Below, in pieces: positions 43,501 to 58,271 of a stretch of 64,000 nt of DNA (its first letter is position 1; every line of letters starts with the position of its first letter). The translations under genes and the position numbers were made by a program. The notes under the pieces were generated by a model, which was given only the letters and a program-made list of their open reading frames with translations, made no database searches and was not told the DNA's origin. Source of the DNA: Lumbricus terrestris (lineage: Eukaryota > Annelida > Clitellata > Crassiclitellata > Lumbricidae); contig OX457036.1 of NCBI GenBank assembly GCA_949752735.1, positions 19,947,169 to 20,011,168 on the forward strand, in the 5' to 3' direction.

Positions 43501-46500
43501 GGGTAAAAAGCCTTGTTAGAGCCTAGGTTACCTTTTTGCATGACCTGGCAGCCAGTTCTGCACAGCCTGACATCTAGTTTCTGGATCACTTAAGCAATCA
43601 TCTCAAATGATATGCATTGTAGCTTCGTGATTTTTTCAAAAACACATTTTGTTCTCCAGGATCCATTCTGATTCTTTCTATGCACATCTCAAACCATCCC
43701 CTATTTAGCCAAACTGGGGTCAGGATCGCTTATGAGCAGTTGCCTTGGCCAGGGGTCGCTATATTAATCCTCATGATGAATGAATGAATGAACATTGTGA
43801 TGTTTTAGTAGCGTATTAATGTGCTGTAAAGGCAACTTAGATCTTTAACGGAAGTATTGTGATTTTTTAAGAAACTTGGACAACTTCTTGCGGATTTTGT
43901 TCAGTCGTTTCGTCCTGCTGCTCAGATGGTCACCATCTGCGGTTAGTTTTCGATTATTTCTCATTTATTTTCTTTCCACCAATATTAATGAAATTTAATA
44001 GAATATATAATATTTTCTTCTTGAGTTTGAGCGATTTAACTTGAAATTTAATTTAGTTATTTTTTAGGTTGTATTTTTGTATATTGCAGGTCGTTCAAAG
44101 TTGATTCCTGTTGTTGGGCATTCTAATTCTTCGTCAAATGTCTGGCGTTTGAACACAAACAGCCTACGATTTACCCTGAATGGACCTCTGCCCTATGACA
44201 AAGTATGGCGTGATAAATTATGATGCGGTTCTTTGTCTTTGTTCGTGTTGCTAGTCTATACTGTTATTCTTTGCAGCTTTAATTTATTTAAGTACATGTG
44301 TGCCATGTGTGGCAGGTTTCTAATATCATGGAGTACCTCTGCATATCTAAGAATTTTAAATCACCTCAGACTGTACTACAGTGTACTTGCTATTCAGAGA
44401 TGCTCTCAGCACGATTGCTCTGAAGGAATTAGAGCGTCATAATCATGTCATCATCATTCATCATTTCATCATACGTGGTTGTCAGCATCAGTATCATCAG
44501 TTCCATGTGTGCTCTATTTGCTTGTGGTGACCTGCAGAATGAGGGATTTTCCTTTTCTTTGATTGTTTGTCAAGTCTTCCGCTTAACGTGATTCACGGTT
44601 TGTTGTTTGAATGATGCAATTGTAAATTGTGTGATGAGACGACGTACAGTGTATGGGTGTATGTTACAGGAACTGTCCGAGCCACAGACGGCTCTACTAC
44701 GTTATGTACTTGAACAGCCGTACTCTAGAGACATGGTCTGCAGTATGCTTAGTCTAAATAAACAGGTCAGTTGTGGTGTGAATCTTGAAAAGCTTTCAAA
44801 GTGTATTAAGCCTGACTGAACAACATGTTAACCACTCTTGAGAAGAACATCTGATTGTCTGCTTTGGTCAGCCTGAGACCTATACTAGAAATACTTGACG
44901 CTTCGTTGCACTGTCTTTCTAAAACATGCTATTTATATGTGTTAGCACGTGCATTCTCAATTGCTTAAAATGCTTGACTGATTTCTATCTTTCTCAGAAT
45001 TGGAATTACCATTATTAAGAACATGTGAGGAGAATGTTAGATTCCTTCAGTCGTTGTGTTCTTTCTTGTCTGTGAGTTTGAAGGCATTGAATTTTTATTC
45101 CTTTTGCATTGTGATAATTAGAGAAATTATTGATGCTGCTCCTTTATGTTACACTAGAAAAAGGTTGCGATCTTAGGTCTCTACTTTTGAGTGTTCAGTT
45201 GTAAAGTCCTAAAACTCTATTAAGTCTTTTTGTGCAGTTCGATGTGATTGCTGTTTCTTAGGACTTTATATTTACAGAGCGCCTTGTTAATGTACTCTGG
45301 AGTTATGTGCTGTTCTGATTAACTTGAAGCAATGTTGTGCGCTTGTCTCAATGACCGTGTGTTAACGAGTCCACACTGTATGTGTTTTAGTACTTACGTT
45401 AGGTACTTTTTACGTACGCACAATCGTTTGACTCTTTGTCAGGTGAAGTTGCGATGTTCCGTACTGGAGGACCAGTTAGTGGACCTGGTAGTCATCGCAA
45501 TGGAAAGGTCGGAGGAGGAAGACCTGGCGGAATCAGCCTCGGAGACAATTGACCAGCTGTGGCAGCACCTCTCCAGCCAAGTCATCTTCTTCGTTCTTTT
45601 CCAGTTTGCCAGTTTTCCACATATGGTGCTTGTTCTACATGAAAAAGTAAGTATTATTCAGAGACTGTTATGTGTATCATGTAAGGAGAGGAGTGTTCAG
45701 CAATTTACACTATACAGTTTTGTACTAGTGGTGGGTGGGAAGTAGTTGGGATGTGTTGCAAATCACTGGCCCAATGTCCAGGTCCTTGGTATTCATTCAC
45801 TGCCAGCTCTGAAGCCGAGGAGTAGGAAATAAGTGCATCTCATACATGTATTAGACTATGAGAATAGTGAGCTATACTCTTTTTTGCTTTGATGCATATA
45901 TGTTATGGTGACATTGTACTTTACCTTTCACTTATAGTAAAGGCATTGCGTAAATGGTGTAACAATAATTAACATGCATATAATCATTTAAAATGTTGTA
46001 GACACATTCTGTTCGGGCTGAGTTTCTTGTTCCCTTGCTCGTCAATCTCCACAAGGCAACGCTGTGCTTTCTCGTTCACTGGACTCCTGTGGCACTTTGT
46101 CTAGCGCCCATGAATCACTTCACCATGTTCTTCTCTAGCCATAGAACTGTCCTATTTAGCCGAGATTGGGTCGGGAGCACTTCTGAGTAGACAGTCTTGA
46201 AGGGGCGCTATATAAATGCTCGTAATAAATGAATTCTGAAAGTCATTGTGGATGCAGAATTTTTTTGAGTGTGATGGCATATGTTGATGTTTTGTCCCAT
46301 TCAGCTGAAGGCTCGTAAGCTGTGCAAAGGTCGTGACTATCTCATGTGGATTCTTCTTCAGTTCATTTCCGGCAGCATTCAAAAAAATCCGGTAAATATT
46401 AGTTTTAGTTAGATTATTTTTATATGTCGAATACAGTGGCGTAGACAAGGGAGGGGTTTCGGGGTTAAACCCCCCCCCCATTGGCCTAGGCAAAAGGTTT

Positions 46501-49500
46501 TTTAAAGGTTATTTATCCACTTAAATAAGAAAAACAAAACAATTGCTTGCAGTAACATTTGTTTTTCTTACTTTATTTCCTTTGTTACTTTATTCCCTTT
46601 TTATTTACCGTAATACTGTTGGGTTAGTGTCAGAAAGGGTATCCGGCCAGGCAATAAACCCCCCCCAAAAAACTCCATCATAAATTCCTGGCTGCTCCAC
46701 CGGTCGAATAACACAATTGTAGAAAGATACAACTGTTTCCATCATTTTGGTGTGTATGTACTGGGGCATTGTATTTTTGATTTGACATCTTCACAGTGCA
46801 AAGTTGTAAAATTGCAGGGCTATAGATGCTGTTTAAATGATTGCCTCTAGAAGTGTTTGTGTGCCAGAGTGCTATTTTGCACCTGATTTTATAAAGAATT
46901 CACTTGCTTTACTTGCTGTGTTATAGTATATAGAGCTATCTGTAGAATATTATACTGGAGAGACATTGTATAGATTAATATGCATGTTGTTCTTAACTCA
47001 TTAAGCTTATAACAATGTCAGACATGTTATGGTAAAGAATTCCGTTGTCTTTTTAATCTACATAAATTGACTTCTATAGCACCATTATCATATACACAAG
47101 GCGCCAATTCATGAAAAACTTAGAGAAGCCAGGCGAAACCCAATTAGTGAGAGTCGTTGCTTGATGAATTGAGGAAAAGACTAAGTACTAGTACGGATGA
47201 TGATGATGGTGGTGGTGGTGGTGGTGGTGGTGGTGGTGGTGGTGGTGGTGGTGGTGGTGGTGGTGGTGGTGGTGGTGGTGGTGGTGGTGGTGGTGGTGGT
47301 GGTGGTGGTGGTGGTGGTGGTGATGATGATGATATTGATGATATTGATGATGATGATGATGATGATGATGATAATGATAGTGAAAAGGAAAATGAGGCTG
47401 AGGGTGTGGAAGACTTAGGTGAGGTAATCATATCTGGTGATGTTTTTGTTTTAGCTGGAGGACTTTCTTCCTGTCTTGAAGCTGTACGATCTGCTCTATC
47501 CAGAGGTCGATTCCGTTCCGGTTCCTGACATTAACAAACCGTCGTGCACTCTCAAGATGGCCGTCACGTGCATCTGGATTCATCTGACGAAGAAGGCGAT
47601 CAGTGAAAAAGTGCCGCTGCAGAGACCTGTGCCTCGTGCTTTGGCTGGACACATAGAGTAAGATGTGGCCACCTCTCACCTCTAAGTTCCTTTATTACAT
47701 GACCAAGTTTTTTCTGTCTTTTAAATGCAAAGGGTTTATAGATGCGCTTCTTTTTCCTGAATGATGGGCTTTTAGAGGTACATGCTGCCTCTTTCTAACC
47801 CAAACGGAACTTTAAGAGTGCTAAATAAAAAATATTTAAAAAAATGCCTTTTGATTTTAGGTTTCTCAAGCAGTGCCTGGCTATGAAGACCCTGGCAATG
47901 ACAGATTACAAAATAGCTCTACTGTGCAATGCATGTAAGTATATGATAAAAGTGTTCTGTGTTGCACTGCTCTATGCTCTTGAGTAGGCCTAGGAATTCA
48001 ATGACTTCATAAACCTGCATTCTGCACCTTGTTCTAAACTTCTGTATAACCTAATCCAGTTATTTTATCCAAATTCCACTCTAGATAGCAACTTGGATTT
48101 CACTCTTCAGGCAGCCTCTTTCCTTCCAATTAATACTTTAACTTTTCTCGGAAGTGCGTTGCCACTATTCAGTTTAAAAGTTATATTCCTATAACAGTGT
48201 CATCATTTTTTAGCAGAAACTCAGTATTGTCTATATGTGTTTGTTTTCTTTTCTGTCCAATTGATCTTCACTAAATTTTTCTCTGAGGACAGGCCTTGGC
48301 TACACTGGGTAAGTGCTAATGTTTGAAACATGCAGGATTAATTTTGCGAGAAGTTTAAATTTGCTTCTGTTTGGTACAATGTTGAGAGCTTTAATCTCTA
48401 TGAGTTTATATTAATATATGTATTAATATATTATCTGTTGACTGATTGGTTTCGAAACTCTGCGTAGTCTGTTGCAATCTGATATATGGAAATTTTTTGG
48501 CGCAATCATTGTAACGCTCAAGGCATCCTATTTCTACGACATTCGCCAACTCTATGTCGTCCTTCAATCAATTCCACTGCATGCTGTGGCGACTGTGCTT
48601 CGTGCTTTGATTCTGCTTCCACACAAAACGACTTTCCAGCATCAGATGAGAATCAAGACGTGACACGACATCTGGTGCAAAGTTTGATCCTGAGCCGAAT
48701 CGATTACTGCAATGTCGCCTTTGCTGGCTTGCCACAGCGCAGTATCATTCGGCTTCAGGCGGTCATCAATGCTGCAGCTCGCCTAGTCCTGCGATTAAAC
48801 AAGTTCGATCATATTTCCACCCCGATCCGGGACCAGCTTCAGTGGCTGGGAATAGGCGAGCGCATCAAGTTCAAACTTTGCACCATGATGCACAAATGCC
48901 TGAACAACCGTGCACCACCCTACCTCGTGGATAACATCAGACCGCTGGCAGACGATCCTAGCAGGTCACGTCTGCGGTCGTCCAAGACCGCCGACGTATC
49001 CGTCCCTGCAACAAAAACTAAAGCGGGCGATCGTGCCTTTCGGGTCGCTGGCCCACGCGCCTGGAACAGTCTTCCATCATCAATTCAAACAATAAAAAGC
49101 CAATCTGCTTTTAGAAAACAGTTAAAGCTGCACCTGCTTTGAGCCGTTTGCATTCACGCCGAACTTTGACAATTTTGTATTATGACATTTGTGTGTAAAG
49201 CATCCTTGAAGTAGCTTGCTACTGACGATGCTATATAAATTGTCTTCATTACATTACATTACATTACAATCAACGTCTTTTTCTTTCTTTGTTTGCCTGT
49301 AGACAGCACAAACAACGAGTTCTTTGCACAACCGATGAGCATCCTTGTCGAGACGATTTACGGAAACAATCAGAAGACAACGATGCTGCCAGGGAACGTC
49401 GTTGCTGCTGGACCAACGCAGCCGCTTGCAATGGACATGCTTGACTCGCTGACGGTGCATGCGAAAATGAGGTTGGATACATTTGAGCGTAGAATGTTTC

Positions 49501-52500
49501 CATTTTAGTAGTTATTAGTTGTAGTTTCAGTTTAGCAACAGTGTGTGATTACAGGGATCATTGTCATCACCCTCCTCCTTGTCCAATCGTGGGACTGGCA
49601 CTTGGGCATGGATGTGCGCTGAAGTTGACGAGTTATTTAATAGCTACTAGCCTGAGATATTTATGCATGCTGTCTGCAGTTGGGACCACCTCTGAGTAGG
49701 ACGTGCTATGCAAATGCATTTAATGAATGAATGAATGCTGGGAAACTTAAGATTTGGAGATGCAACGTGGAAGGAGGATTGTTGTAATGGCATCAGTTGT
49801 TGTCAGTGACTGGAGATGTTCATTTTCTTGACGTCAGCGTATGAGGGCGATTGGCCAGTCCTATCATCACACTCATAGAAATTGTCGTCATTACATTACA
49901 TTGCGCCGTATCTTGTTCCCACTGACAGGTATATGGCCAATGTACTCAGAAATCTTGAACCGAGAGTTGCCTTGGCAACGATTTTAACCCCGACCTCTCG
50001 ATTGCCAGTCCCTCAATGCCAACCACTATGCATTCAAACACCGCTCAGTGACATATTTTGTATGTGTTGCATTAATTGTGTGTTGTCTTCGTAGCCTCAT
50101 ACACAGCATTGTGACGCGAGTCATTCGTCTGGCGCAGACGAAACCTTCAGTGGCTTTGGCTCCGGCTCTCGTTGAAACCTACAGCCGGCTTCTCGTCTAT
50201 ATTGAAATCGAATCTCTCGGCATTAAGGGATTCATCAGTAAGTGACCTCTTAGTGATTTCTCTGATTATATTTCAGGTGCAATGACAGGTTTACTGTGTT
50301 TATTTGGCTCTGTACAAGAGCTGTTAAACATTCTGAATGACATACATGTAGTGAAACTACATGAAGACCTAAATGTATTTACATTTGAATTGTCCTTTGA
50401 GCACTGCATCGATCACTTGAAGATTATAGAGTGTGTACTGACTGCACTATTGATTTACGATTTTATGGTATAATTGGTATTGATGCTCTGTCAATAAACC
50501 AGTGGCGTGGACAAGGGGCGGGTATCGGGGGTTAAACGCCCCATTGAATGGGCTTAGGAAAAAGTTTTTTTAAAGGTTATTTATCCACTTGAAAAGACAA
50601 ATTAATTGTTTGTAGTAACAATTGTTTTTGTTACTTTATTCTTTTAGTTGCTCTATTCCCTTTTTATTTACTGTAATACTGTTGGGTTGGTTCAGGAAGG
50701 GCATCCGGCCAGGCCATAAAACCCCCAAAGCCCCCATCATAAATTCCTGGCCACGCCACTGCAATACACAACTACTATGACCAAATGGACATAGCAGTTG
50801 AATGGCCTGGAGAAAAGGTAAAGGTGAAGTAAAGGTCTATTCAGAATATAATGATTATATATAATGAAATTATTAAGGGTGGAGTACAGTTAGTAAGACG
50901 ATTGAAATCCGCAAAAACCACGACACAAGTGACAGAGCGACCCAGTTGCTTCAAGGTGTCGTGATGTGGAGCAGACATGCACAGGCCGGTCAGGAGAGAG
51001 TCGGGGGAGAGCATGGGACACATACGGGCATTGACCCAGGTTGTCCTTCATGCCTCTCTCCCAATATTCTCTTCATTCAGACAAGGTGGTCTATAGCTGC
51101 TCCAAGATGTTAATGGTATGGAGCAGACCTGCTGACCAGACCTGTTGAAGCTGGGCACCATGACATGAGACAGACTCAGACAGAGAGTGGCATCGGACTC
51201 TTACGGGCATTGAGCCCAATGATATTGATGAGACAGTTAGTAACTTTTATGTCATTACAGTAATGACGTGAAGTATCAAATGATGGCCATAGTCAGCAAT
51301 ACCTTGACAGTTAATTCAATTAGAAACGTGAACAAAATATGCTTTTCTATTTCAGAAATTGTATTAGAATAGTCACTATCTTTACATATGCAGTATCACA
51401 AGTTGTAAAAATTATGAAGAAAATATTCAGAATGTATGCCTCTGTTTAAGTAGTTTCAATATGTTTGATGTTCACGTAATAAGAGATTTCTGAGTCATGA
51501 GAGTTGATTGAACCATAGAGGACTCTTGATTTTGTTCAGGTCAACTGTTGCCCAGCGTTTACAAGGCGAATGCGTGGGGGACGCTTCATACGCTGCTGGA
51601 GATGTTCAGCTATCGCCTGCATCACATTCAGCCACACTACCGAATCCAGCTGCTCAGCCAGCTTCACACTCTGGCACAAGCATCACAGACAAATCAGTAT
51701 CAACTCTACCTATGGTATGCGCAATAACTTGTATCTTGAGAACTTAGTAGGACCTTACAAAGTCATAGTTGCATTTAATACATGCTTCTGTGAACAGTCT
51801 AAGCATAAAGATGACTGGCCCTTGTATGCAGCGACCATAGATTGCTGCCTTTTGCATTTATTTATTTCAGAAATTTATATAGCGCCATTACGACGATGAC
51901 ACCAAACATTGGATGAAGTAATTAGATTGGAGTCGCTGTTCTGTTGCTATGAAATGTATTACTCAAAGTTTAACACTTACTTTAACAATGGTTGTTGTAG
52001 AAATCTAGACGGTTATATTTTTCGCTTGATAAGTGCAATTTCTTATCGATATGCCAGGTCTCTCTGGATTTGGAGCTCAATGTCCCATGCGAAAATTCTA
52101 ATCGCCTTATCTGGCTTCATTTGTGACTTGTCTCTGGATCTTTTGTTGAGGTTATATGTTAGTTGGTCCATTGTGCAGCACATTTGTCCATTTGTGTGCA
52201 ATCCAGATTCCATGTTGGGAACCTGGGCAGGATGCTTACACACACACTTGTCTCTAGCTTCAGATTCAGATTTATTTAACTGACCTGACTCCGATGATAA
52301 ATGCAGTAAATTGAGTGAAGTTAAAGTTACTTGATAAATACAAAATTAATTTAGTTAATTTTTAAGTAAATACATTTTTCATCCTCTGCTCTTTGATGTA
52401 GGCAGCTAACTGTCTTCCTGTTTGTGTATTAGATTACTGTGTATACATGACTTTTCTTTAACCTCGCACTCCAAGTCTAGGGCTAACTGATCACACTGGT

Positions 52501-55500
52501 ATCACTCAAATAACCACTGGGTCTAAGTAATCTTTCCTTATCTATTCCTGTGGGGTAATTCCAGTATAGGCCCATTGACTATATAACTTTAGTTTAATTA
52601 ATTAAGTTTTCACTTTGATTATTTTACCTGATTATTTTGTGATGCTTTGTGTAACCTCATTACTGCCTTAGTGTACTTGATACACATGGACCAATAAAAA
52701 ACTGATTTGATTTATTAGATTATTGTATATGACTACTGTTAGAAGCATTTATTCAAGACTCATGACAATGCTTAAGTTTTGATTCACTTTTACTTTTAGT
52801 GTTGAAAGTACAGCGCTTCACTTGATAATGGGCCTGGGCAGCTGGGAAGTGCAGCCGCAACTGTCTCGTGTTTTTTCGGAGCCGAAGGCCATAAATCTTT
52901 TGTCGAGTGAGTCGGAAGAATTGAACCGTGCCATGGTGCTGACGTTGGCCCGGGCAATGCACGTCACAGGTAAATATTTACAATGATATGTTTCTGTATG
53001 TGTGTGTGGGTGTGTGTGTGTGCTTGTTTGTGGATGTGTGTATAGTGCAGACCCTTTATATGCAGTCATTGGTAGGTTGGACCATCATAACAACGTGTTA
53101 AGGAACTGTAGGTTAAGAAGACCTCTGTGAAATTTAAGGAAACATTGAAGTTATGACATCTATATGGATAAAACATGGATAGAAAGACATTGCCTTAACA
53201 ATAATAATAAGTTGACAATCAGTGTTTAATCTAGTCCCCCTCCTCTGGGGGGGGGGAATTGAGGTTTCTGGGGGGGAGACAATCGAGCGTCCGAAGGACG
53301 CTCGTTCGGACGCTCGTGATGCACGTAGCATCCAGACTGGGAGGGTGAGGGGTATGGGGAGGGGATGTGCCCCTCCTATCAGAAACTTTTTGAATTTAAA
53401 CATTGCAATGGCAGCATTTTAAGGTGTCGTCTTAACAAAATAGCTAGTTTTTCAGTGACCCATTAGAAACTTTTGAATTTCCACATTGCAATTGCAGCAT
53501 TTTAAGGTGTCGTCTTAACAAAATAGCTGCACTTTTTCAGTGACCCATCAGAAAATTTTTGAATTTCCACATTGCAATGGCAGCATTTTAAGGGGTCATC
53601 TTAACAAAAAAGCTGCACTTTTTCAGTAGCCCATTAGAAACTTTTTGAATTTCCACATTGCAATGGCAGCATTTTAAGGTGCCGTCTTAACAAAATAGCT
53701 GTACTTTTTCATTGGCTCATTAGAAAATTTTTGAATTTCCACATTGCAAAGGCAGCATTTTAAGGGATCATCTTAACAAAATAACTGCACTTTTTCAGTG
53801 GTCCATTAGAAACTTTTTGAATTTCCACATTGCAATGGCAGCATTTTAAGGTGTCGTCTTAACAAAATAGCTGCACTTTTTCAGTGACCCATCAGAAAAT
53901 TTTTGAATTTCCACATTGCAATGGCAGCATTTTAAGGGGTCATCTTAACAAAACAGCTGCACTTTTTCAGTAGCCCATTAGAAACTTTTTGAATTTCCAC
54001 ATTGCAATGGCAGCATTTTAAGGTGTCGTCTTAACAAAATAGCTGTACTTTTTCATTGGCTCATTAGAAAATTTTTGAATTTCCACATTGCAATGGCAGC
54101 ATTTTAAGGGATCATCTTAACAAAATAACTGCACTTTTCAGTGGTCCATTAGAAACTTTTTGAATTTCCACATTGCAATGGCAGCATTTTAAAGTGTCGT
54201 CTTAACAAAATAGCTGTACTTTTTCAGTGACCCATTAGAAAATTTTTGAATTTCCACATTACAATGGCAGCATTTTAAGGTGTCGTCTTAACAAAATTGC
54301 TGCACTTTTTCAGTGAGCCATTAGAAAATTTTTGAATATCCACATTGCCATGGCAGCATTTTAAAGAGTCGTCTTAACAAACTAGCTGTACCTTTTCAGT
54401 TACCCAAGGAGAAAATTTTTGAATTTCCACATTGCAATGGCAGCATTTTAAGGTGTCATCTTAACATGATAGTATCATATATTATAGTGGTAAATAATGT
54501 CATTATAATCATATAATAATAAATAATATCATGGTATATTATAACACTTCATGTAAAACACTGATGTAAACAGTAAATAAAAACCAATATCATTTTGTCA
54601 AATTTTTCTGGGGGGGGAAATGTCAATCCTGGGGGGGGGGAACTTTCCCCCCCCCCAGAGACGTCTAGATTAAACACTGGTTGACAATTCATCATGTAGA
54701 GTCTCTGATATTGTTTAGTTGAACGTAAGGCAGTTGCTTGTTCCTTCTCTTATTTTCTTGGGGTATCAAGGAATAGATGCCAAATTCTGGTTGTAAACAT
54801 ACTGTAAGATTATCTCGGAAAGTACTTGCTGGCTGATTCTGGCACTGAATTCTACTGCAGAGGCCAAATTGCCACAAAGGTTAGCTCATGGCTGTTGCAT
54901 CAGTGTTTTTCAAACTTTACTTTTATTGTATCACTAGGGTAAAGAATAAAATGTTAGCACTTCACCAGAAGATGTCGGATCAAAAAGAATATGTGAGCAC
55001 GAAGACCCCTGCAATTAATTATTTGAGAGCACATTGTATATATGTTCTCATGCAGACATAGAATAAATCAAAGAAAGATGAGCATCTACATGTACATTGT
55101 ATATATGCGGAAAGTTTTGATTTCTTTGAATTTTTCACATTCCGAGTAGCTACACCTGGTGTACTTATTATTAGTGGCACATACCACTGTTTGAAACTGC
55201 AATTAAACTGTAGTATCTGCTGCGCATACTCAAACTTGCAGTCATTGGTTTTCAGGGTAAGCTTGCTAGCAAACTGCCATGTCAACTACTATTGGATTGC
55301 TGTTGCCATATCTGTTCTTGAACTGAAAGAAGACCCTTAGACCTGTGGTGCACAGCTCTGGGAGCTGCTGTTCACAGATCTATTGCGCTCTATTGTTAGT
55401 CTCTTCCACGAGTAGGCCTAGGTCATTTTTTAATGTACCTGTTGTATTGACTTTTGGTGGAACTTATAGTGATTTATAGTTTAAGTTGACGATTTGCAGG

Positions 55501-58196
55501 ATTCAATTTTGATTGTACCATCTCGAGAAGACACAGAAAAGGTTCTGCTTTGAGCAAGACTGCTTATATAATTTATTATCCTGTTATTAACCTGCGTGAA
55601 CAACAGAGGTGGACAGCTTTGGGAAATTAGAATGCTAGAAAATTTTGTGGGTCCTGAAAATTTTTGCTTTGTCTTCATTGTCATAATATGACAATTGAAA
55701 GACATATTATGTCTTTTAATTGCGACAAGCTAAACATTAATGGCATATTATATATTGTTCAGGAGTATTAAATTAATTGTCAGTGATTTCTTCAGTTACT
55801 GATCTGGCAGCAGAACAGATAAGGTTCCCTCGTTACATTTTCAACGGCTGACTCAAAGACAAGAATAAACTAAAATGCCCGAGCTTAAATTACAAAACTA
55901 AAATTTCAAAAGTTTTAAGGGAAATCTTGAGCAGTTTAACCTCTGTTTAAGAACTCTTGTTCGATTTGTTGGGTTTTGTAAATTAGCATCTATTTTACCT
56001 TGTAGTTAAGATTTTTCAAAGAACTTTATAGAGTATAAGGTTGTGTGAGATCTAAACAATTGTTTAGTAATCACTTTGATTGTTGATCATTTTTGCTTAA
56101 TTAGCTTTGATTTGACTAGTTAAGTGTTATGTGTTGCCAAATACTTTACCAGGTATTTATGTTAGTCAGATATCTGACAGTATAACTACTAACCAATGAA
56201 GACGATTGATTACACTTATAAATTGAAACATGAGTCAGAGTAATTATAGATAATAAATGAATGTTATTATCTCTCTTGTCTGTTATCATCCGAGTTCTAC
56301 AAAACCTTTCACTTCCATATTTTCTGAATATATGTCTCAAGTTAATTTTTTAAACTGACTTCTCTGGATTTAGCCCACCAGTACTTTCTGATACATATGG
56401 TGTGTGCTTGGAAAGATATGCAGTGACAATTTCATAAAATATAAATGAAGTTTTATAGTCATTGCGGTAATCATTTTTTTCAATACTAGTAAAATAATGA
56501 CGTTGCCATGTTCATTGTTCAATTATTTTTTGACATATCTTTAATCTGCAGTCACTGCCCTGATTAAAAATGCAGTGGTAATTGCCAGCAGACTTAATAT
56601 CTAGTCGTTGTTGAGCTGTTAATGGAGCAAATTGACTGTAAAATCATTACAAGTACAGTTACAAATCACTTATTCTATAGACACTGATCAGAGACTATGT
56701 TGCTGATTTAAGGCACAGTTCTAAATTTTTGTCCTTTCTTTTTGATGACTGCATTTGAAAATGTTCATCTTTTAATGTATCATGTATGTTGTACAGGATT
56801 GCTACCCATTCTGATTTTGTTGGGACCGTTCCAATTTGGAGGTGAATGTCCCACATCCCTTTTTCTTCACTCAATGAAGACTGAGTGGTCAAGCTGTTTC
56901 ACTGTTCTCTTAGTAATAAACTGTCCATACAGGCTTGTTTACGTTTACCGGTACTCATTTTTTAAATGCTTCGAACACATTTGTTTATATTTAAAATAAT
57001 ACATTATGTTACAAAATTAAACAATGTATGATGCTTGATCAGTGTTTACTTGATTAATAAACATGAAGCTGACTGCAGTCATAGACAAAGTAAATTCAGA
57101 ATAAATTTAAATTGCTTGAATGCTCATTCTGGAAAATTAAAATAAGGCGCATGTAATTTATTTTTAATTTCGTGACATAAATTTGAATTAATTTTGGACA
57201 ACAATTAGAATAATTTCACATAAGTAAATTAATAATTGTAAACATTAAGTTTTTTACTCTTCTCCACGGACCTGTGATAAGTACTCCACGGACCTGTGCC
57301 GGTCCGCGGACCACCATTTTGAGAACCACTGTTGTAGCGGACCCCGTCGACGAGATCTAAGTCGGTTGTCTGAAGTCAGAGATGTAGTCCAGCATAAAGT
57401 TTATGTGTTTTTGATTGTGATTATGCCTACTCTGTGATTTTGCATAGGGTCAGAATCGATTGCGAGCAATTGGTGCAAGGACGTCCTGTCGAGCATCATG
57501 AATTGCACTCCGCACAGCTGGTCCAGTCACACTCTCTCCTGCTTTCCACCGGCGCTGCAAGAGTTTTTCCAGCACAACACACCACCACGAGAGGACAAGA
57601 GTGTCCTGAAGAGAAATGTCGAAACGGAGTACCGAAAGTGGAAGAGTGAGTAGTCACCATTTTGCTGCCTTACATAACTGAATAGAAGTCAAATGTTCTG
57701 TAAAAGTTGTAATAGAGTAGTTAAAGAAGTTATCTAGAATTAGTTTTATTTCTCTGCCTGATGGTTATACACCTTTTGTAAGTGGATAGGTTGTGTTCAT
57801 TATATGATAATTGATGATGGTTTTCTTCACTGTAAACTGGGTTTTTTTTCATTTGTTAGCCTATTTCTAAAATATCTTGTTGCAGATAATAAAAGAATTT
57901 ACTACCTGACTTCTTTCTGGTCTTATTTTTATTGTTATGGTTTTTTTTGCAATCAGGTATGGCAAGTGAGCATGATCTTATTGCGCACTTCTCAACACCA
58001 ACAAGCCCTGCACTGTTTATATGGTAAACTGCAAGTTCTTATCACCGATAAATCTGTTTCTTAAGTATTCAGTTTGGTTTTAGCTGTTCAGAGCTTTATA
58101 AATTGTCTTAGGCCAATTCTGCTTCGTGCAATCTAGAATATCAAAGAGATATTGGTAGCTTGTCATTTCCTTCTATAGATGTCTTTTCATATATGT

Positions 58197-58271
<75 letters not shown>

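Noticed and set aside
47157..47528. Asp/Gly-rich frame over MED23 exon 12, and the matching poly-Pro frame on the minus strand
   Set aside because: Created by the (GGT)n and (GAT)n microsatellites in intron 11; the true exon 12 uses another frame that continues MED23.
53390..54462. CRISPR-like array of regularly spaced repeats
   Set aside because: Units are contiguous 86-bp satellite monomers without unique spacers, in an animal intron.
54904..57332. A single 2.4-kb hAT element spanning most of MED23 intron 17
   Set aside because: The two ends look hAT-like, but no matching 8-bp duplication or transposase remnant was found, so they may come from separate insertions.
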